In this document: positions 23,557 through 32,295 of the stretch, piece by piece
How positions within the stretch are numbered: the stretch's first letter is position 1
Layout of the letters: every line of letters begins with the position of its first letter
Translations under genes and position numbers: made by a program
Notes under the pieces: model-generated
Databases searched by the model: none
The model's input: only the letters and a program-made list of their open reading frames with translations
Told to the model about the DNA's origin: nothing
Assembly: GCA_024279575.1 (NCBI GenBank)
Contig: JAJRRJ010000045.1
Span: 1 to 36,620 of the forward strand
Direction: 5' to 3'
DNA length: 36,620 nt
Origin: Alphaproteobacteria bacterium
GTDB lineage: Bacteria; Pseudomonadota; Alphaproteobacteria; Rhizobiales; Devosiaceae

Positions 23557-26278
23557 CGGGACGCTGGTTTTTGGCACATCCATTGCCTATATCATTTTGC
23601 TTTTTTTCCTGGCCTATATCTCCGACCGAAACGCACGCCTTGGCAAAGGAAAACTACTACGCTCTCCGCTGGTTTTTACGCTTGCGTTATCGGTTTATTG
23701 CACAAGCTGGACATTTTATGGCGCCGTAGGGTCAGCCGCGCGCAACGGCCTGGAGTTTTTTGCAATCTATCTGGGACCAACACTGGTGTTTGTGGGGTGG
23801 TGGTTCGGGTTGCGCAAACTCATCCGCATTGGCCACAAGCAACGTATCACCTCCATTGCAGATTTCGTGTCGTCTCGATTTGGGAAATCCGAGCGGCTGG
23901 CCATTCTGATTACCATCATGGCCGTTGTCGGAATCACACCCTATATTGCATTGCAGCTCAAGGCGATTTCCACATCCCTGCGGGTGATATTAACCGAGTC
24001 CCCAAACGCTGCCCTCCCCCAGAGCGGCGACGAAGTGGGATTGGCATTTGGCGTTGCAGCGGCCATGGCTTTGTTCTCGGTAATGTTTGGCACACGAAAC
24101 ATCAACGCCAACGAGCAGCATCACGGGGTCGTTGCAGCCATCGCCTTTGAGGCAATTATCAAGTTTATTGCCCTGATTGCAGTCGGGTTATTCGTGGTGT
24201 TTGGGCTTGGGGGCGGTTTTGAGGCCACATACGCCCGCGCCCAGGGCGTGGGAGTTTCACTTGATGCTTCAAGCAATTTTGGCCCCCGCTGGATTACAAT
24301 TACAATTTTGTCCGCCGCCGCAATAATTTGCCTGCCCCGCCAGTTCCAGATTACCGTTGTGGAAAATGCCAACGAAAACCACCTCAGAACCGCCTCATGG
24401 GCTTTCCCTCTTTACCTGTTTGGCATTTCCATTTTCACCATGCCCATTGCAATAATGGGGTTGAGTTTACTGCCAGAAGGGGCAGACCCGGACATGTTTG
24501 TTCTCACACTACCCCTCGCCTACGATCAACAGGGCCTCGCTTTATTTGCTTTTATCGGTGGTTTCTCAAGCGCAACCTCAATGATCATCATTGCATCCAT
24601 CGCACTTTCAATCATGATTTCAAATCACATCGTGGTTCCCCTTGCTCTCAGATCTCCAAAAGTATTTGGACTGGAACATGGCCAAGGCATGACACGGCTT
24701 TTGCTTACCAGCCGTCGCGTCAGTATCGGGGCGATCCTGTTTCTTGGTTTCTTATATTTCTGGCTTACCTCCGGTTCCGGCGCCCTTGCCCCGATCGGAC
24801 TGATTTCCTTTGCCGGTGTTGCCCAGTTTTTACCAGCCATATTAGCCGCCCTTTATTGGCGCGATGCTACCGTTAACGGCGCTCTTGCGGGGTTATTGGT
24901 GGGGTTTGCCTTCTGGGCATATACAAGTTTTCTGCCAAGTTTTGGCACGGCCAGTCCAGTCATTACCAACCTGTTGCTTTATGGGCCCTGGCAGCTTGAG
25001 TTTTTGCGACCCCAGGCCCTATTCGGCCTTGAACAGCTGGACCCGTTGGTTCACTCGGTATTCTGGAGCCTGCTGGCAAATTCCATGGCGCTGATTTTTG
25101 TTTCATTTGTCACCCGGAACAACGCCGTAGGCCAATTGCAGGCGGCGCAGTTTGTAGATGTATTCAAACAAACAGAAAACAGCCAATACAGCTTTACGCG
25201 CTCCTCAGCCCCCTTGAATGACTTACTGGTTATGACTCAGCGGGTTTTGGGAACTGACCACGCAAACAGAATATTTGAAACCTATTCAAACTCCGATCGC
25301 ATAAAGCAGAATAAAGACGCCTCCCCTCACTTTATCGCCAGTTTGGAAAAAGAGCTGGCCGGCTCAATTGGCGCAGCCTCTGCCCATGTGCTTTTAGGAC
25401 AGGTTGTATCGGGTGACACCGTCACGCTGGAGGAAGTCATGCAAATGGCTGACGAAACCCAGCAAATTCTGGAATATTCCCAACGTCTTGAGCAGACGGC
25501 AGAAGAACTTCAATCAACAACCCGTCAACTTCAAACCGCAAATAATCAACTGCGCCAGCTTGACCAGCAAAAGGACGAATTTTTATCACAAGTCAGCCAC
25601 GAAGTGCGTACTCCCATGACAGCTATTCGATCTTTTTCTGAAATCCTGCTGACCAATCAGGAGCTGAATGGCACCCAAAAAGAAACATTCATCAACACCA
25701 TCCACGAAGAAAGTATGCGCCTGACCAGTCTTTTAGACGAAATTCTGGACCTTAATGCGCTGGAAAGAAACGAGCAGCTCTGGACCAATGAGCCCATAAA
25801 TCCAAATCTGGCGATTGCCCGCTCAATTCAGGTTTGCACCCCGATTACCGAGCAGCATCAGATGGACGTGCGCCTTGGGGAGCATATCAGACATGTAAAG
25901 GTTGAAGCTAATTTTGACCGGATTTGTCAGGTGTTTATCAATCTTATTTCCAACGCCGCTAAATATAATGATGCGGACCAGCCATTTTTAGAAATCACCA
26001 GCGAAATAACCAAGGCACCTGGAAAACCTGACCAATTACTCATCAGGTTCACCGATAACGGGCCCGGCATATCTTCCATTCACAGCAGCATCATTTTTGA
26101 CAAATTCTGGAGGGGCGCCCGCAACCCTGACACCGCCCAGTCTGGTTCCGGCCTGGGATTGGCAATTTCCAAAGAAATACTCAACCAAATGAACGGATCA
26201 CTGGAACTGGAACTGCCCAGGATCGGCAATACCAAAGCCGGGGCTTGTTTTGCCGTTCGTCTCCCCCTTCATATGTAG
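23540..26278 (+). CDS. Sensor histidine kinase with sodium:solute symporter (SLC5) input domain, CrbS-like
   Basis: A 912-residue hybrid of transporter and kinase. Residues about 1-500 are a sodium:solute symporter domain of some 13 membrane helices (for example 'SVYCTSWTFYGAVGSAARNG', 'RQFQITVVENANENHLRTASW', 'GGFSSATSMIIIASIALSIMISNH'). A cytoplasmic linker and a coiled coil (about 640-675, 'LQSTTRQLQTANNQLRQLDQQK') lead to HisKA with phospho-accepting His687 in 'SHEVRTPMTAIRS'. The HATPase_c domain follows, with N box 'NLISNAAKYND', 'DNGPGI' and 'GSGLGLAI'. CrbS and CbrA are characterised kinases of this architecture; CrbS governs acs and the acetate switch. No PAS domain or receiver is fused. 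GTG 23549, with AAGGA upstream, is a good alternative start to ATG 23540. Whether the symporter part transports or only senses is open. Confidence 0.94.
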   Translation: MTKVISGTLVFGTSIAYIILLFFLAYISDRNARLGKGKLLRSPLVFTLALSVYCTSWTFYGAVGSAARNGLEFFAIYLGPTLVFVGWWFGLRKLIRIGHKQRITSIADFVSSRFGKSERLAILITIMAVVGITPYIALQLKAISTSLRVILTESPNAALPQSGDEVGLAFGVAAAMALFSVMFGTRNINANEQHHGVVAAIAFEAIIKFIALIAVGLFVVFGLGGGFEATYARAQGVGVSLDASSNFGPRWITITILSAAAIICLPRQFQITVVENANENHLRTASWAFPLYLFGISIFTMPIAIMGLSLLPEGADPDMFVLTLPLAYDQQGLALFAFIGGFSSATSMIIIASIALSIMISNHIVVPLALRSPKVFGLEHGQGMTRLLLTSRRVSIGAILFLGFLYFWLTSGSGALAPIGLISFAGVAQFLPAILAALYWRDATVNGALAGLLVGFAFWAYTSFLPSFGTASPVITNLLLYGPWQLEFLRPQALFGLEQLDPLVHSVFWSLLANSMALIFVSFVTRNNAVGQLQAAQFVDVFKQTENSQYSFTRSSAPLNDLLVMTQRVLGTDHANRIFETYSNSDRIKQNKDASPHFIASLEKELAGSIGAASAHVLLGQVVSGDTVTLEEVMQMADETQQILEYSQRLEQTAEELQSTTRQLQTANNQLRQLDQQKDEFLSQVSHEVRTPMTAIRSFSEILLTNQELNGTQKETFINTIHEESMRLTSLLDEILDLNALERNEQLWTNEPINPNLAIARSIQVCTPITEQHQMDVRLGEHIRHVKVEANFDRICQVFINLISNAAKYNDADQPFLEITSEITKAPGKPDQLLIRFTDNGPGISSIHSSIIFDKFWRGARNPDTAQSGSGLGLAISKEILNQMNGSLELELPRIGNTKAGACFAVRLPLHM

Positions 26279-26299
26279 ATTAGTTCGCAATATATATAT

Positions 26300-26821
26300 T
26301 TAGCGGCACTCATCCTTTTTCACCACATTCAAGCCTGTTTTTTGCAAAACAAAATCCGCAATTTTTTGCGTGTCCTGCAAATCAAATTGGGGAATATCCA
26401 TGCTGGGGAAAGTTTTGTCCGATGCCAAAGCCACAACAGTTTCATCCTCCCTTGCAATCAGGTCCTGACCTGACACCGCCAAACTGGTTTCGATTTTCTG
26501 GTGGGTATCCCGCTTGTATCCTTCAATCAAAACCAGATCGCACGGGGTCAGCAATTCAAGCAATGTGCTCAAATCAGGTTCATTCCCCTCACCAACCTCA
26601 TGCATCAATGCCCACCGATGCCGCGACGCCAGTAAAACCTCACCGGCCCCAGCCACCCGATGGCGATGACTGTCTTTTCCCGCGTGGTCAATATCAAAAG
26701 TATGATGGGCGTGCTTAATTGTACTGACAGAAAAACCACGCGCTGAAATTTCAGCAACCAGGCGTTCCATCAACCCTGTTTTGCCAGAGTTTTTCCACCC
26801 AACAACACCAAATATTTTCAT
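26300..26821 (-). CDS. mobB: Molybdopterin-guanine dinucleotide biosynthesis protein MobB
   Basis: A 173-residue P-loop GTP-binding protein that assists MobA in attaching GMP to molybdopterin. The N-terminal 'FGVVGWKNSGKTGLMERLVAEI' contains the MobB-type Walker A. 'VSTIKHAHHTFDIDHAGKDSHRHRVAGA' is the highly conserved family segment, and 'CDLVLIEGYKRDTHQKIE' is the Walker B/lid region. Its ATG overlaps the mobA stop (ATGA), so the two are co-translated. The gene is convergent with the symporter-kinase; only 21 AT-rich bases separate the stops. It implies that the host makes bis-MGD-type molybdoenzymes, although none is in the window. Confidence 0.95.
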   Translation of the reverse strand: MKIFGVVGWKNSGKTGLMERLVAEISARGFSVSTIKHAHHTFDIDHAGKDSHRHRVAGAGEVLLASRHRWALMHEVGEGNEPDLSTLLELLTPCDLVLIEGYKRDTHQKIETSLAVSGQDLIAREDETVVALASDKTFPSMDIPQFDLQDTQKIADFVLQKTGLNVVKKDECR

Positions 26822-27456
26822 ACTTCCTCATCCCTGACCAAAGTATTGGCCATCGCCAGATCATCCATCGTATTCACATTAAAAAACGGATCAATTGCCT
26901 GATAGTCAAATACAGCGCTGGAACAGCCATAGGTTTCAGCCCATTGCCCAACCTTGCGTACGCCCCCTGCTAAAGCCTGACGCAAGTCCTGGCGCACTGT
27001 AACAGCCCACAGACCAAAAACAGGATGACGCATCAAACCCTTTTGAGGATCATGCGAAGCTGCAAGAACGATAGGCTGCTTTTGCAAACGCGCACTTTTT
27101 TGCAACTCCACAACCAGATCGCACGGGAAAAACGGCGTATCCACTGCCACACTGACCACATGCGTTGCCCCCTTATTTACAGCCCAGTCCAGGCCCGCAA
27201 GAATTCCCGCCAACGGACCCAAATACCCCTGAATACTGTCTTCTGTCACCTCAAGTCCAAAGTCATTAAACCGCGCCGGATCACCGTTGGCACTGATCAC
27301 CAAAGACTGTACCTGTGGCTGCAACCTCCTAACCACCCGCAAGAGCATTGTTTGCCCCCCAAGATCAAACAGCCCCTTATCCAGGCCATTCTTTGAACGC
27401 CCCATGCGCCGCGCCTGACCACCAGCTAAAATTACTCCAACAGGCTTTTGCGACAC
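26818..27456 (-). CDS. mobA: Molybdenum cofactor guanylyltransferase MobA
   Basis: This enzyme transfers GMP from GTP to molybdenum cofactor, giving MGD. It has 212 residues with the nucleotidyltransferase start 'GVILAGGQARRMG', the GTP/Mg motif 'GPLAGILAGLDWA', 'VAVDTPFFPCDLV', and a C-terminal 'AIDPFFNVNTMDDLA'. Between 'RRMG' and 'DKGL', which are nearly adjacent in E. coli MobA (RRMGGVDKGL), this protein has about four extra residues (RSKNGL). This slightly enlarges the signature loop; the lysine of DKGL is retained. It is the first gene of a mobA-mobB operon. The promoter presumably lies in the 186-base gap upstream, where I see no clear boxes. Confidence 0.95.
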   Translation of the reverse strand: MSQKPVGVILAGGQARRMGRSKNGLDKGLFDLGGQTMLLRVVRRLQPQVQSLVISANGDPARFNDFGLEVTEDSIQGYLGPLAGILAGLDWAVNKGATHVVSVAVDTPFFPCDLVVELQKSARLQKQPIVLAASHDPQKGLMRHPVFGLWAVTVRQDLRQALAGGVRKVGQWAETYGCSSAVFDYQAIDPFFNVNTMDDLAMANTLVRDEEV

Positions 27457-27587
27457 TTAAAAAACACTCCAGATAAACAGGTATCATTGTCTATATTAGC
27501 GGAGGCCCGATTTTGCCAGACAGGAAGTCAAAGATTTTTGGGACTCCTTCGCCAACCGGGACAAAATTTCCTTTTTTGGACGAGAAA

Positions 27588-27611
27588 GGGCGGCCACAAA
27601 AAGGACCGCCC
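27588..27611 (-). terminator. Probable terminator downstream of livK
   Basis: GGGCGG / CCGCCC stem with a 12-base interior that can add one or two more pairs, about 32 bases after the livK stop. On the minus strand only TTTC follows, so it is a weak intrinsic terminator. Its position at the end of the liv operon is what supports it. The rest of the gap (27457-27587) holds no other recognisable element. Confidence 0.5.
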
Positions 27612-27642
27612 CACTCTATTCATTACAGGTTCTAACAACGAC

Positions 27643-28806
27643 CTATTTGCGGAAAACTTCTTTCCAGTTTTCACTTTCAATTACTGAAATCACAATTTCA
27701 TTGGCTCCACTGTGATCTTCAGCCGTGTAGTTCATCTGACCACCCAGAATCTCATCAAAATAGTCCAGGCTTTCCATGCCAGCTCTGAATGTTTCTGAAT
27801 TCAGGTCAGGACCGGCAGCTTCAAGAGCCCGCACCATAACCTCAGCACCTGAACGCCCAAGCAATGCACCGGTGCTTGGAATTTGCTCACCGGATGCTGC
27901 CAGATAGCTCTGCACCCATTCGCCAACAGCAGGGTTGCCCATACGTGGCAAAACATCGGACCATACAGCAGCAGCGTAAAGTCCTTCAGTGATACCACCT
28001 GGGGCCTTGGCCATGACGGAATGGAAACCGGCAGCCGATGAAATAAAGCTTACATCAGTAAAACCGATCTTACCGGCGGTAGCGTAAGCTGTAATTGTCT
28101 GGCGAACGCCAAGAGCCATTGCAACGATCTGACAGTTGGCTTCTTTAAGCTTGCTCAGCGCGCCCACAAAATCCCCATCATCAGGGCGATGGGTTGTTTC
28201 AGCCGCATAAGTCAGCCCCAGTGCTTCTGCTTCATCCATTGCACCTGCTTGAATTTCTTTGCCGAAATCCGATGGAATAAACATGGCGCAAATATTGCTC
28301 GCACCTTTTTCTTCCACAAGGTAGGACACACCGGTTCTGATCTGGTCATAATAGGATGCGCCGGGCGAATAGCGGTAATCAATCGGCTCTTCCACCAGTT
28401 GGCGCGCCATAGTCAACGGAAAGACGTTGGGAATTTGTTTGGATGCCAATAGCGGGAAAGACGCAATATTCATTGGTGTACCCACTCCAAGGAACATCGC
28501 AAACACCTGATCACGGTTAACCAGTTTGTTCAAACCCGACGTCGATTTGGGCAACTGATAGCCATGGTCTTCAACGATGAACTTGATTTGACGACCATGC
28601 ACACCACCGTTGGCATTCACTTCATCAAAATACATTTGTGCAGCTTTTACTGCCGGAGCGCCAAAAGCTGCAAAAATACCGGACAAATCAGTGTTGGAAC
28701 CAATCCTGACTTCGGTGTCCGTCACCCCTTGAGTTTGCGCAAAGCTGCCGCTGGCAAGCAACGCGCCCACGCTAATCGCAGCTGCGAGTTTCAGTAAACG
28801 TTTCAT
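27643..28806 (-). CDS. livK: Branched-chain amino-acid-type ABC transporter substrate-binding protein
   Basis: A periplasmic type-I binding protein of 387 residues with a Sec signal peptide (MKRLLKLAAAISVGALLASG, cleavage near 'SFA|QT'). The mature part opens 'VRIGSNTDLSGIFAAFGAPAVKAAQMYFDEVNANGGVHGRQI', a standard Peripla_BP_6 pattern. The open frame continues upstream to 28872 inside the ligase gene, but ATG 28806 has a GGGAG seven bases upstream and starts the signal peptide. It is the last gene of the livHMGF-ligase-livK operon, 16 bases after the ligase stop. The symbol is a family name only: the linked CoA ligase suggests the ligand is an organic acid rather than leucine. Confidence 0.92.
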   Translation of the reverse strand: MKRLLKLAAAISVGALLASGSFAQTQGVTDTEVRIGSNTDLSGIFAAFGAPAVKAAQMYFDEVNANGGVHGRQIKFIVEDHGYQLPKSTSGLNKLVNRDQVFAMFLGVGTPMNIASFPLLASKQIPNVFPLTMARQLVEEPIDYRYSPGASYYDQIRTGVSYLVEEKGASNICAMFIPSDFGKEIQAGAMDEAEALGLTYAAETTHRPDDGDFVGALSKLKEANCQIVAMALGVRQTITAYATAGKIGFTDVSFISSAAGFHSVMAKAPGGITEGLYAAAVWSDVLPRMGNPAVGEWVQSYLAASGEQIPSTGALLGRSGAEVMVRALEAAGPDLNSETFRAGMESLDYFDEILGGQMNYTAEDHSGANEIVISVIESENWKEVFRK

Positions 28807-28822
28807 GTTAGTCTCCCTTTTT

Positions 28823-30736
28823 TTAAGAATTATACATTTGGTCAATAAGCGCTTTGTAGCGTTTTTCAACAAAGCCCCGCTTTAGTTTCATCGTTGCAGT
28901 CAACTCATCATCTTCCGCCGTCAATATTATGTCGATCAGGCGAAAATTCTTTATCTGCTCGACTCGGGCAAATTCCGTATTGACCTGCTCAATGATCGAA
29001 CCAATCAGTTCCTGCACTTCTTTGGTTGCACAAAGAGAGGCAAAATTGGAGAATGGCACTTTACGGTCCTGCGCAAATTTTTCAACATTTTCCTGATCTA
29101 TCATAACCAGACAAGTGAGGTATTTACGTTTGTCACCGATCACAACCACATCAGAAATATGGGCAAATGACTTAAGTTTGTTTTCAATCTGTGAAGGGGT
29201 AATGTTTTTGCCCCCCGCTGTAATAATGATATCCTTTAAGCGGCCAATAACGGAAAGAAAACCATCCTCATCAATGCTGCCAAGGTCACCAGTGCGCAAA
29301 AACCCGTCCTTGGTCATGGTCTCTGCCGTTTTCTTTGGCGCATTCCAATAACCGGGAAATACATTTCCACCCTTGAACTGAATTTCCCCCCCCTCTGAAA
29401 TCCGCAAAGTCACTCCGGGAATTGCCTGGCCCACAGTGCCATTTTTATTACGATCAACCATGTTGACGGTAGTGACCCCACCCCCTTCGGTTTGCCCAAG
29501 ACCTTCGACCAGATTAACTCCAATTGAGCGATACCATTTCAGCAAATCAGGAGAAATGGGTGCAGCACCGGTAATGGCACGTCGCACATTTCCCAGTCCA
29601 AGCATGCGGCGAAGGTTTTTCAAAACAAACAAATTCCAAAAACCATATCGCAATTGAACAAAAGCAGGCACAGGATTATTGGCAATCGTATAATCAGATC
29701 GTGCCTGCCCCGCTTCAAGAGCTCGCGCAAAGGCAAATTTCCCAAACGGCGTGCCGTCCTCAATCATTAACATAACGCGCGAATAAATTTTTTCCCACAC
29801 CCGTGGTACCGCTGTGAACACATCGGGCGCAACTTCCTGCATATTGTCAAAAATAGTCTCAGTACTTTCAACGAAGTTAACAATAGTTTTTGAAGCAATA
29901 GGTGAGTAAATTGAGGTATTACGTTCCAATACATGGCATAAAGGCAAAAAGCACAACTGCTCATCTTTTTCGAAATACGGCAGCACCCGAAGCGAAGAGC
30001 CAATAATAAACATGATATTGGAATTATTGATCATTGCACCTTTAGGCATTCCGGTGGTGCCCGAGGTATAAATCAGCAACCCCACATCCTCAGGGCGAGA
30101 CTTGGCAATTTCCTGCTCAAACCTGTCCGGATTTTCCTGATGCAGCTTTTCACCAAGATCATAAAGTTCATCCAGAAACATGGATTTTGGATGCTTAAAA
30201 TCATGCAGCCCATCCCGTTCCAGAATGATAACTTTCTCAATTGCAGTAATATCACCCTCAGACTCGAGGAACTTATCCAGCATTTCATCATTTTCAACAA
30301 ACAAGAACCGGCTGGTTGAGTCATTGAGCAAATAGGCCACCTGAGCAGGTGCATCTGTGGTATATATACCCGAAGCAATCCCCCCAACACATTGAATGCC
30401 TAAATCCATATAGGCCCATTCTTTGTTGTCCTCAGACAGAATAGAAACCACGTCCCCGCGTTTCAGGCCAAGCGCCACCAGACCAAGGCCAATACGCCGG
30501 GCGTGGTCAAAATAGTCATTCCAACTGTGGGAGCGCCAGATCCCAAGAACCTTTTCCCGATGAGCGGTACGCGCGCCCAACTCCTTGCAGCGCAGGGAAA
30601 ACAGCTTGCTTACCGTATCACAGCCATCCACAAAAAATGGTCCCTGATGCATATCCTCATTTGAGGAAACTCCCATAATTGTCACTTGAGGCGGCATGGG
30701 CGATACGCTGTTTTTATCGAGATGTTTGTTGCTCAC
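28823..30736 (-). CDS. AMP-forming long-chain acyl-CoA synthetase embedded in a liv operon
   Basis: An ANL-superfamily ligase of about 637 residues that activates a carboxylic acid to its CoA thioester through an acyl-AMP. Motifs are the P-loop 'YTSGTTGMPKGAMI', 'EGLGQTEGGG', 'TGDLGSIDEDGFLSVIGRLKDII' and 'GGKNITPSQIENKLK'. The long-chain (FAA1/FadD15-like, COG1022) form is indicated by the length and by the 'GGKNITP' hinge. GTG 30736 is favoured over GTG 30742 because AGGAGG then lies at a proper distance. It sits between livF and livK in an uninterrupted operon, so its substrate is probably what the transporter brings in. A true long-chain fatty acid would be unusual for such an importer, and an aromatic or medium-chain acid is as likely. 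Confidence 0.9.
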   Translation of the reverse strand: MSNKHLDKNSVSPMPPQVTIMGVSSNEDMHQGPFFVDGCDTVSKLFSLRCKELGARTAHREKVLGIWRSHSWNDYFDHARRIGLGLVALGLKRGDVVSILSEDNKEWAYMDLGIQCVGGIASGIYTTDAPAQVAYLLNDSTSRFLFVENDEMLDKFLESEGDITAIEKVIILERDGLHDFKHPKSMFLDELYDLGEKLHQENPDRFEQEIAKSRPEDVGLLIYTSGTTGMPKGAMINNSNIMFIIGSSLRVLPYFEKDEQLCFLPLCHVLERNTSIYSPIASKTIVNFVESTETIFDNMQEVAPDVFTAVPRVWEKIYSRVMLMIEDGTPFGKFAFARALEAGQARSDYTIANNPVPAFVQLRYGFWNLFVLKNLRRMLGLGNVRRAITGAAPISPDLLKWYRSIGVNLVEGLGQTEGGGVTTVNMVDRNKNGTVGQAIPGVTLRISEGGEIQFKGGNVFPGYWNAPKKTAETMTKDGFLRTGDLGSIDEDGFLSVIGRLKDIIITAGGKNITPSQIENKLKSFAHISDVVVIGDKRKYLTCLVMIDQENVEKFAQDRKVPFSNFASLCATKEVQELIGSIIEQVNTEFARVEQIKNFRLIDIILTAEDDELTATMKLKRGFVEKRYKALIDQMYNS

Positions 30737-30745
30737 TGCCACCTC

Positions 30746-31522
30746 CTATCGCCACGTCTTGCGTTGTTTCCAACGCCTTGTGCCACGCTCGGTCTGCTCA
30801 CGCACCCCAAGGTAAAATGCCTGAATGTCTTTGGAATTTTGCAAAACCACCGCCTCATCTGACATGACGATACCACCCAGCTCCATCACATAACCATAGT
30901 CGGCAACCTCAAGTGCCACCCGCGCATTTTGTTCAACCAGTAACATGGTGACTTTTTGCTCTTCATTCAGGCGTTTGAGAATGACAAAAATCTCTTCAAC
31001 CAAAATAGGAGAAAGGCCCAGACTGGGCTCATCAAGCAACATCACTTTTGGAGCGGCCATGAGCCCGCGCGCAATGGCCAACATCTGCTGTTGCCCCCCT
31101 GAGAGCGTCCCCGCCGCCTGTTTTGCGCGTTCCCCAAGTATGGGGAAGTAGGAATAAACCATCTCCAGATCACGGGCAATTCCACCCTTGTCAGAACGGG
31201 AATAGGCACCAATCTCCACATTCTCAGCCACACTGAGCAATGGAAAAATTTCGCGCCCCTCAGGCACATGAACCAATCCCTGTTTGACGATGGCGTCTGC
31301 CTCGCTCCTGTGGATCGGCTGCCCATTCATGTGAATAGTACCCTTGGCTGCACTCATCACGCCCGAAATGGTTTTCAGCAATGTCGTTTTACCAGCGCCA
31401 TTGGCCCCAAGAATTGTAACGATCTGCCCTTGGCGGACCTCCAGGGATACACCCCGAATAGCCATAATAGGCCCATAATAGGCCTCCAGATTTTCCACTT
31501 GCAAAACAGCAGTTGCGCTCAT
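30746..31522 (-). CDS. livF: ABC transporter ATP-binding protein LivF
   Basis: ATPase subunit of the second HAAT importer, 258 residues. Walker A 'GANGAGKTTLL', 'GLVHVPEGREIFPLLSVAENV' (LivF-specific Q-loop region), signature 'LSGGQQQMLAIARGL', Walker B 'VMLLDEPSLGL', and 'TMLLVEQNARVAL' are all intact. The C-terminus has about 20 extra basic residues (TRRWKQRKTWR) past the usual 'FYLG' end; this tail overlaps no other gene and may be unstructured. It overlaps livG by four bases and is followed nine bases later by the CoA ligase. Confidence 0.94.
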   Translation of the reverse strand: MSATAVLQVENLEAYYGPIMAIRGVSLEVRQGQIVTILGANGAGKTTLLKTISGVMSAAKGTIHMNGQPIHRSEADAIVKQGLVHVPEGREIFPLLSVAENVEIGAYSRSDKGGIARDLEMVYSYFPILGERAKQAAGTLSGGQQQMLAIARGLMAAPKVMLLDEPSLGLSPILVEEIFVILKRLNEEQKVTMLLVEQNARVALEVADYGYVMELGGIVMSDEAVVLQNSKDIQAFYLGVREQTERGTRRWKQRKTWR

Positions 31523-32295
31523 TCTTTTGCCCCCCCCGTTCCACCAAGGTAGGCCTTGATTACATCAGGATGCGACTGCACCTCAGAAGGCGTGCCAATG
31601 GCCAGTTCTTTGCCATCTGCCAGCGCCAAAACACGGTCTGAAACCGCTGACACCAAATTCATGTCGTGCTCAACCATAAGCACAGTAATGCCCATTTGCT
31701 TTTTGATGTCCTCAATCCAGAAAATCATGTCCTGCGTTTCTTCAACCGACAAACCCGAAGCCGGTTCATCCAGCAAAAGAACTTTTGGCTCGGTTGCCAG
31801 CGCACGCGCCAGTTCAACCACTTTGCGCACCCCATATGGCAATCCGGCAATGTACTTGTCGCGATAGGCCTGCAATTCCAAAAAGTCGATAACCTCTTCA
31901 ACCACTGCCCGGTGCCGTCGTTCTTCATCTCGAACTGAAGGGGAAAAAATCAACTGAGACAATAAGCCGTTTTTTGCATGTCGCTGTCGCCCCACAAGCA
32001 GGTTTTGCAACACCGTGGATTGTTCAAACAATTCAATATTTTGAAACGTGCGCGCAATACCAAGGGAAGGCACCTGATCAGGACGCTTGTTCAAAATTGT
32101 TTCACCGTTAAATAAAATATCCCCTTTTGCAGGAGTGTAAAACCGGGAGATCAGATTAAAAATTGTCGATTTTCCCGCCCCATTGGGCCCCACCAACGCA
32201 AAAACCTCGCCCTCACCCACATGGAAAGATACATTGTTGACCGCAACAAGCCCGCCAAATCGAAGCGTTACATTTTCAAGGGTCAGCAAACTCAT
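31519..32295 (-). CDS. livG: ABC transporter ATP-binding protein LivG
   Basis: The companion ATPase, 258 residues. Walker A 'GPNGAGKSTIF', 'SLGIARTFQNIELFEQSTVLQNLLVGR' (the LivG Q-loop), signature region 'LPYGVRKVVELARAL', Walker B 'VLLLDEPASGL', and switch 'VLMVEHDMNLV' are present. As in most LivG proteins the signature departs from LSGGQ. It is linked by ATGA overlaps to both livM upstream and livF downstream, so stoichiometric synthesis is expected. It belongs to the liv-ligase operon. Confidence 0.94.
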   Translation of the reverse strand: MSLLTLENVTLRFGGLVAVNNVSFHVGEGEVFALVGPNGAGKSTIFNLISRFYTPAKGDILFNGETILNKRPDQVPSLGIARTFQNIELFEQSTVLQNLLVGRQRHAKNGLLSQLIFSPSVRDEERRHRAVVEEVIDFLELQAYRDKYIAGLPYGVRKVVELARALATEPKVLLLDEPASGLSVEETQDMIFWIEDIKKQMGITVLMVEHDMNLVSAVSDRVLALADGKELAIGTPSEVQSHPDVIKAYLGGTGGAKE

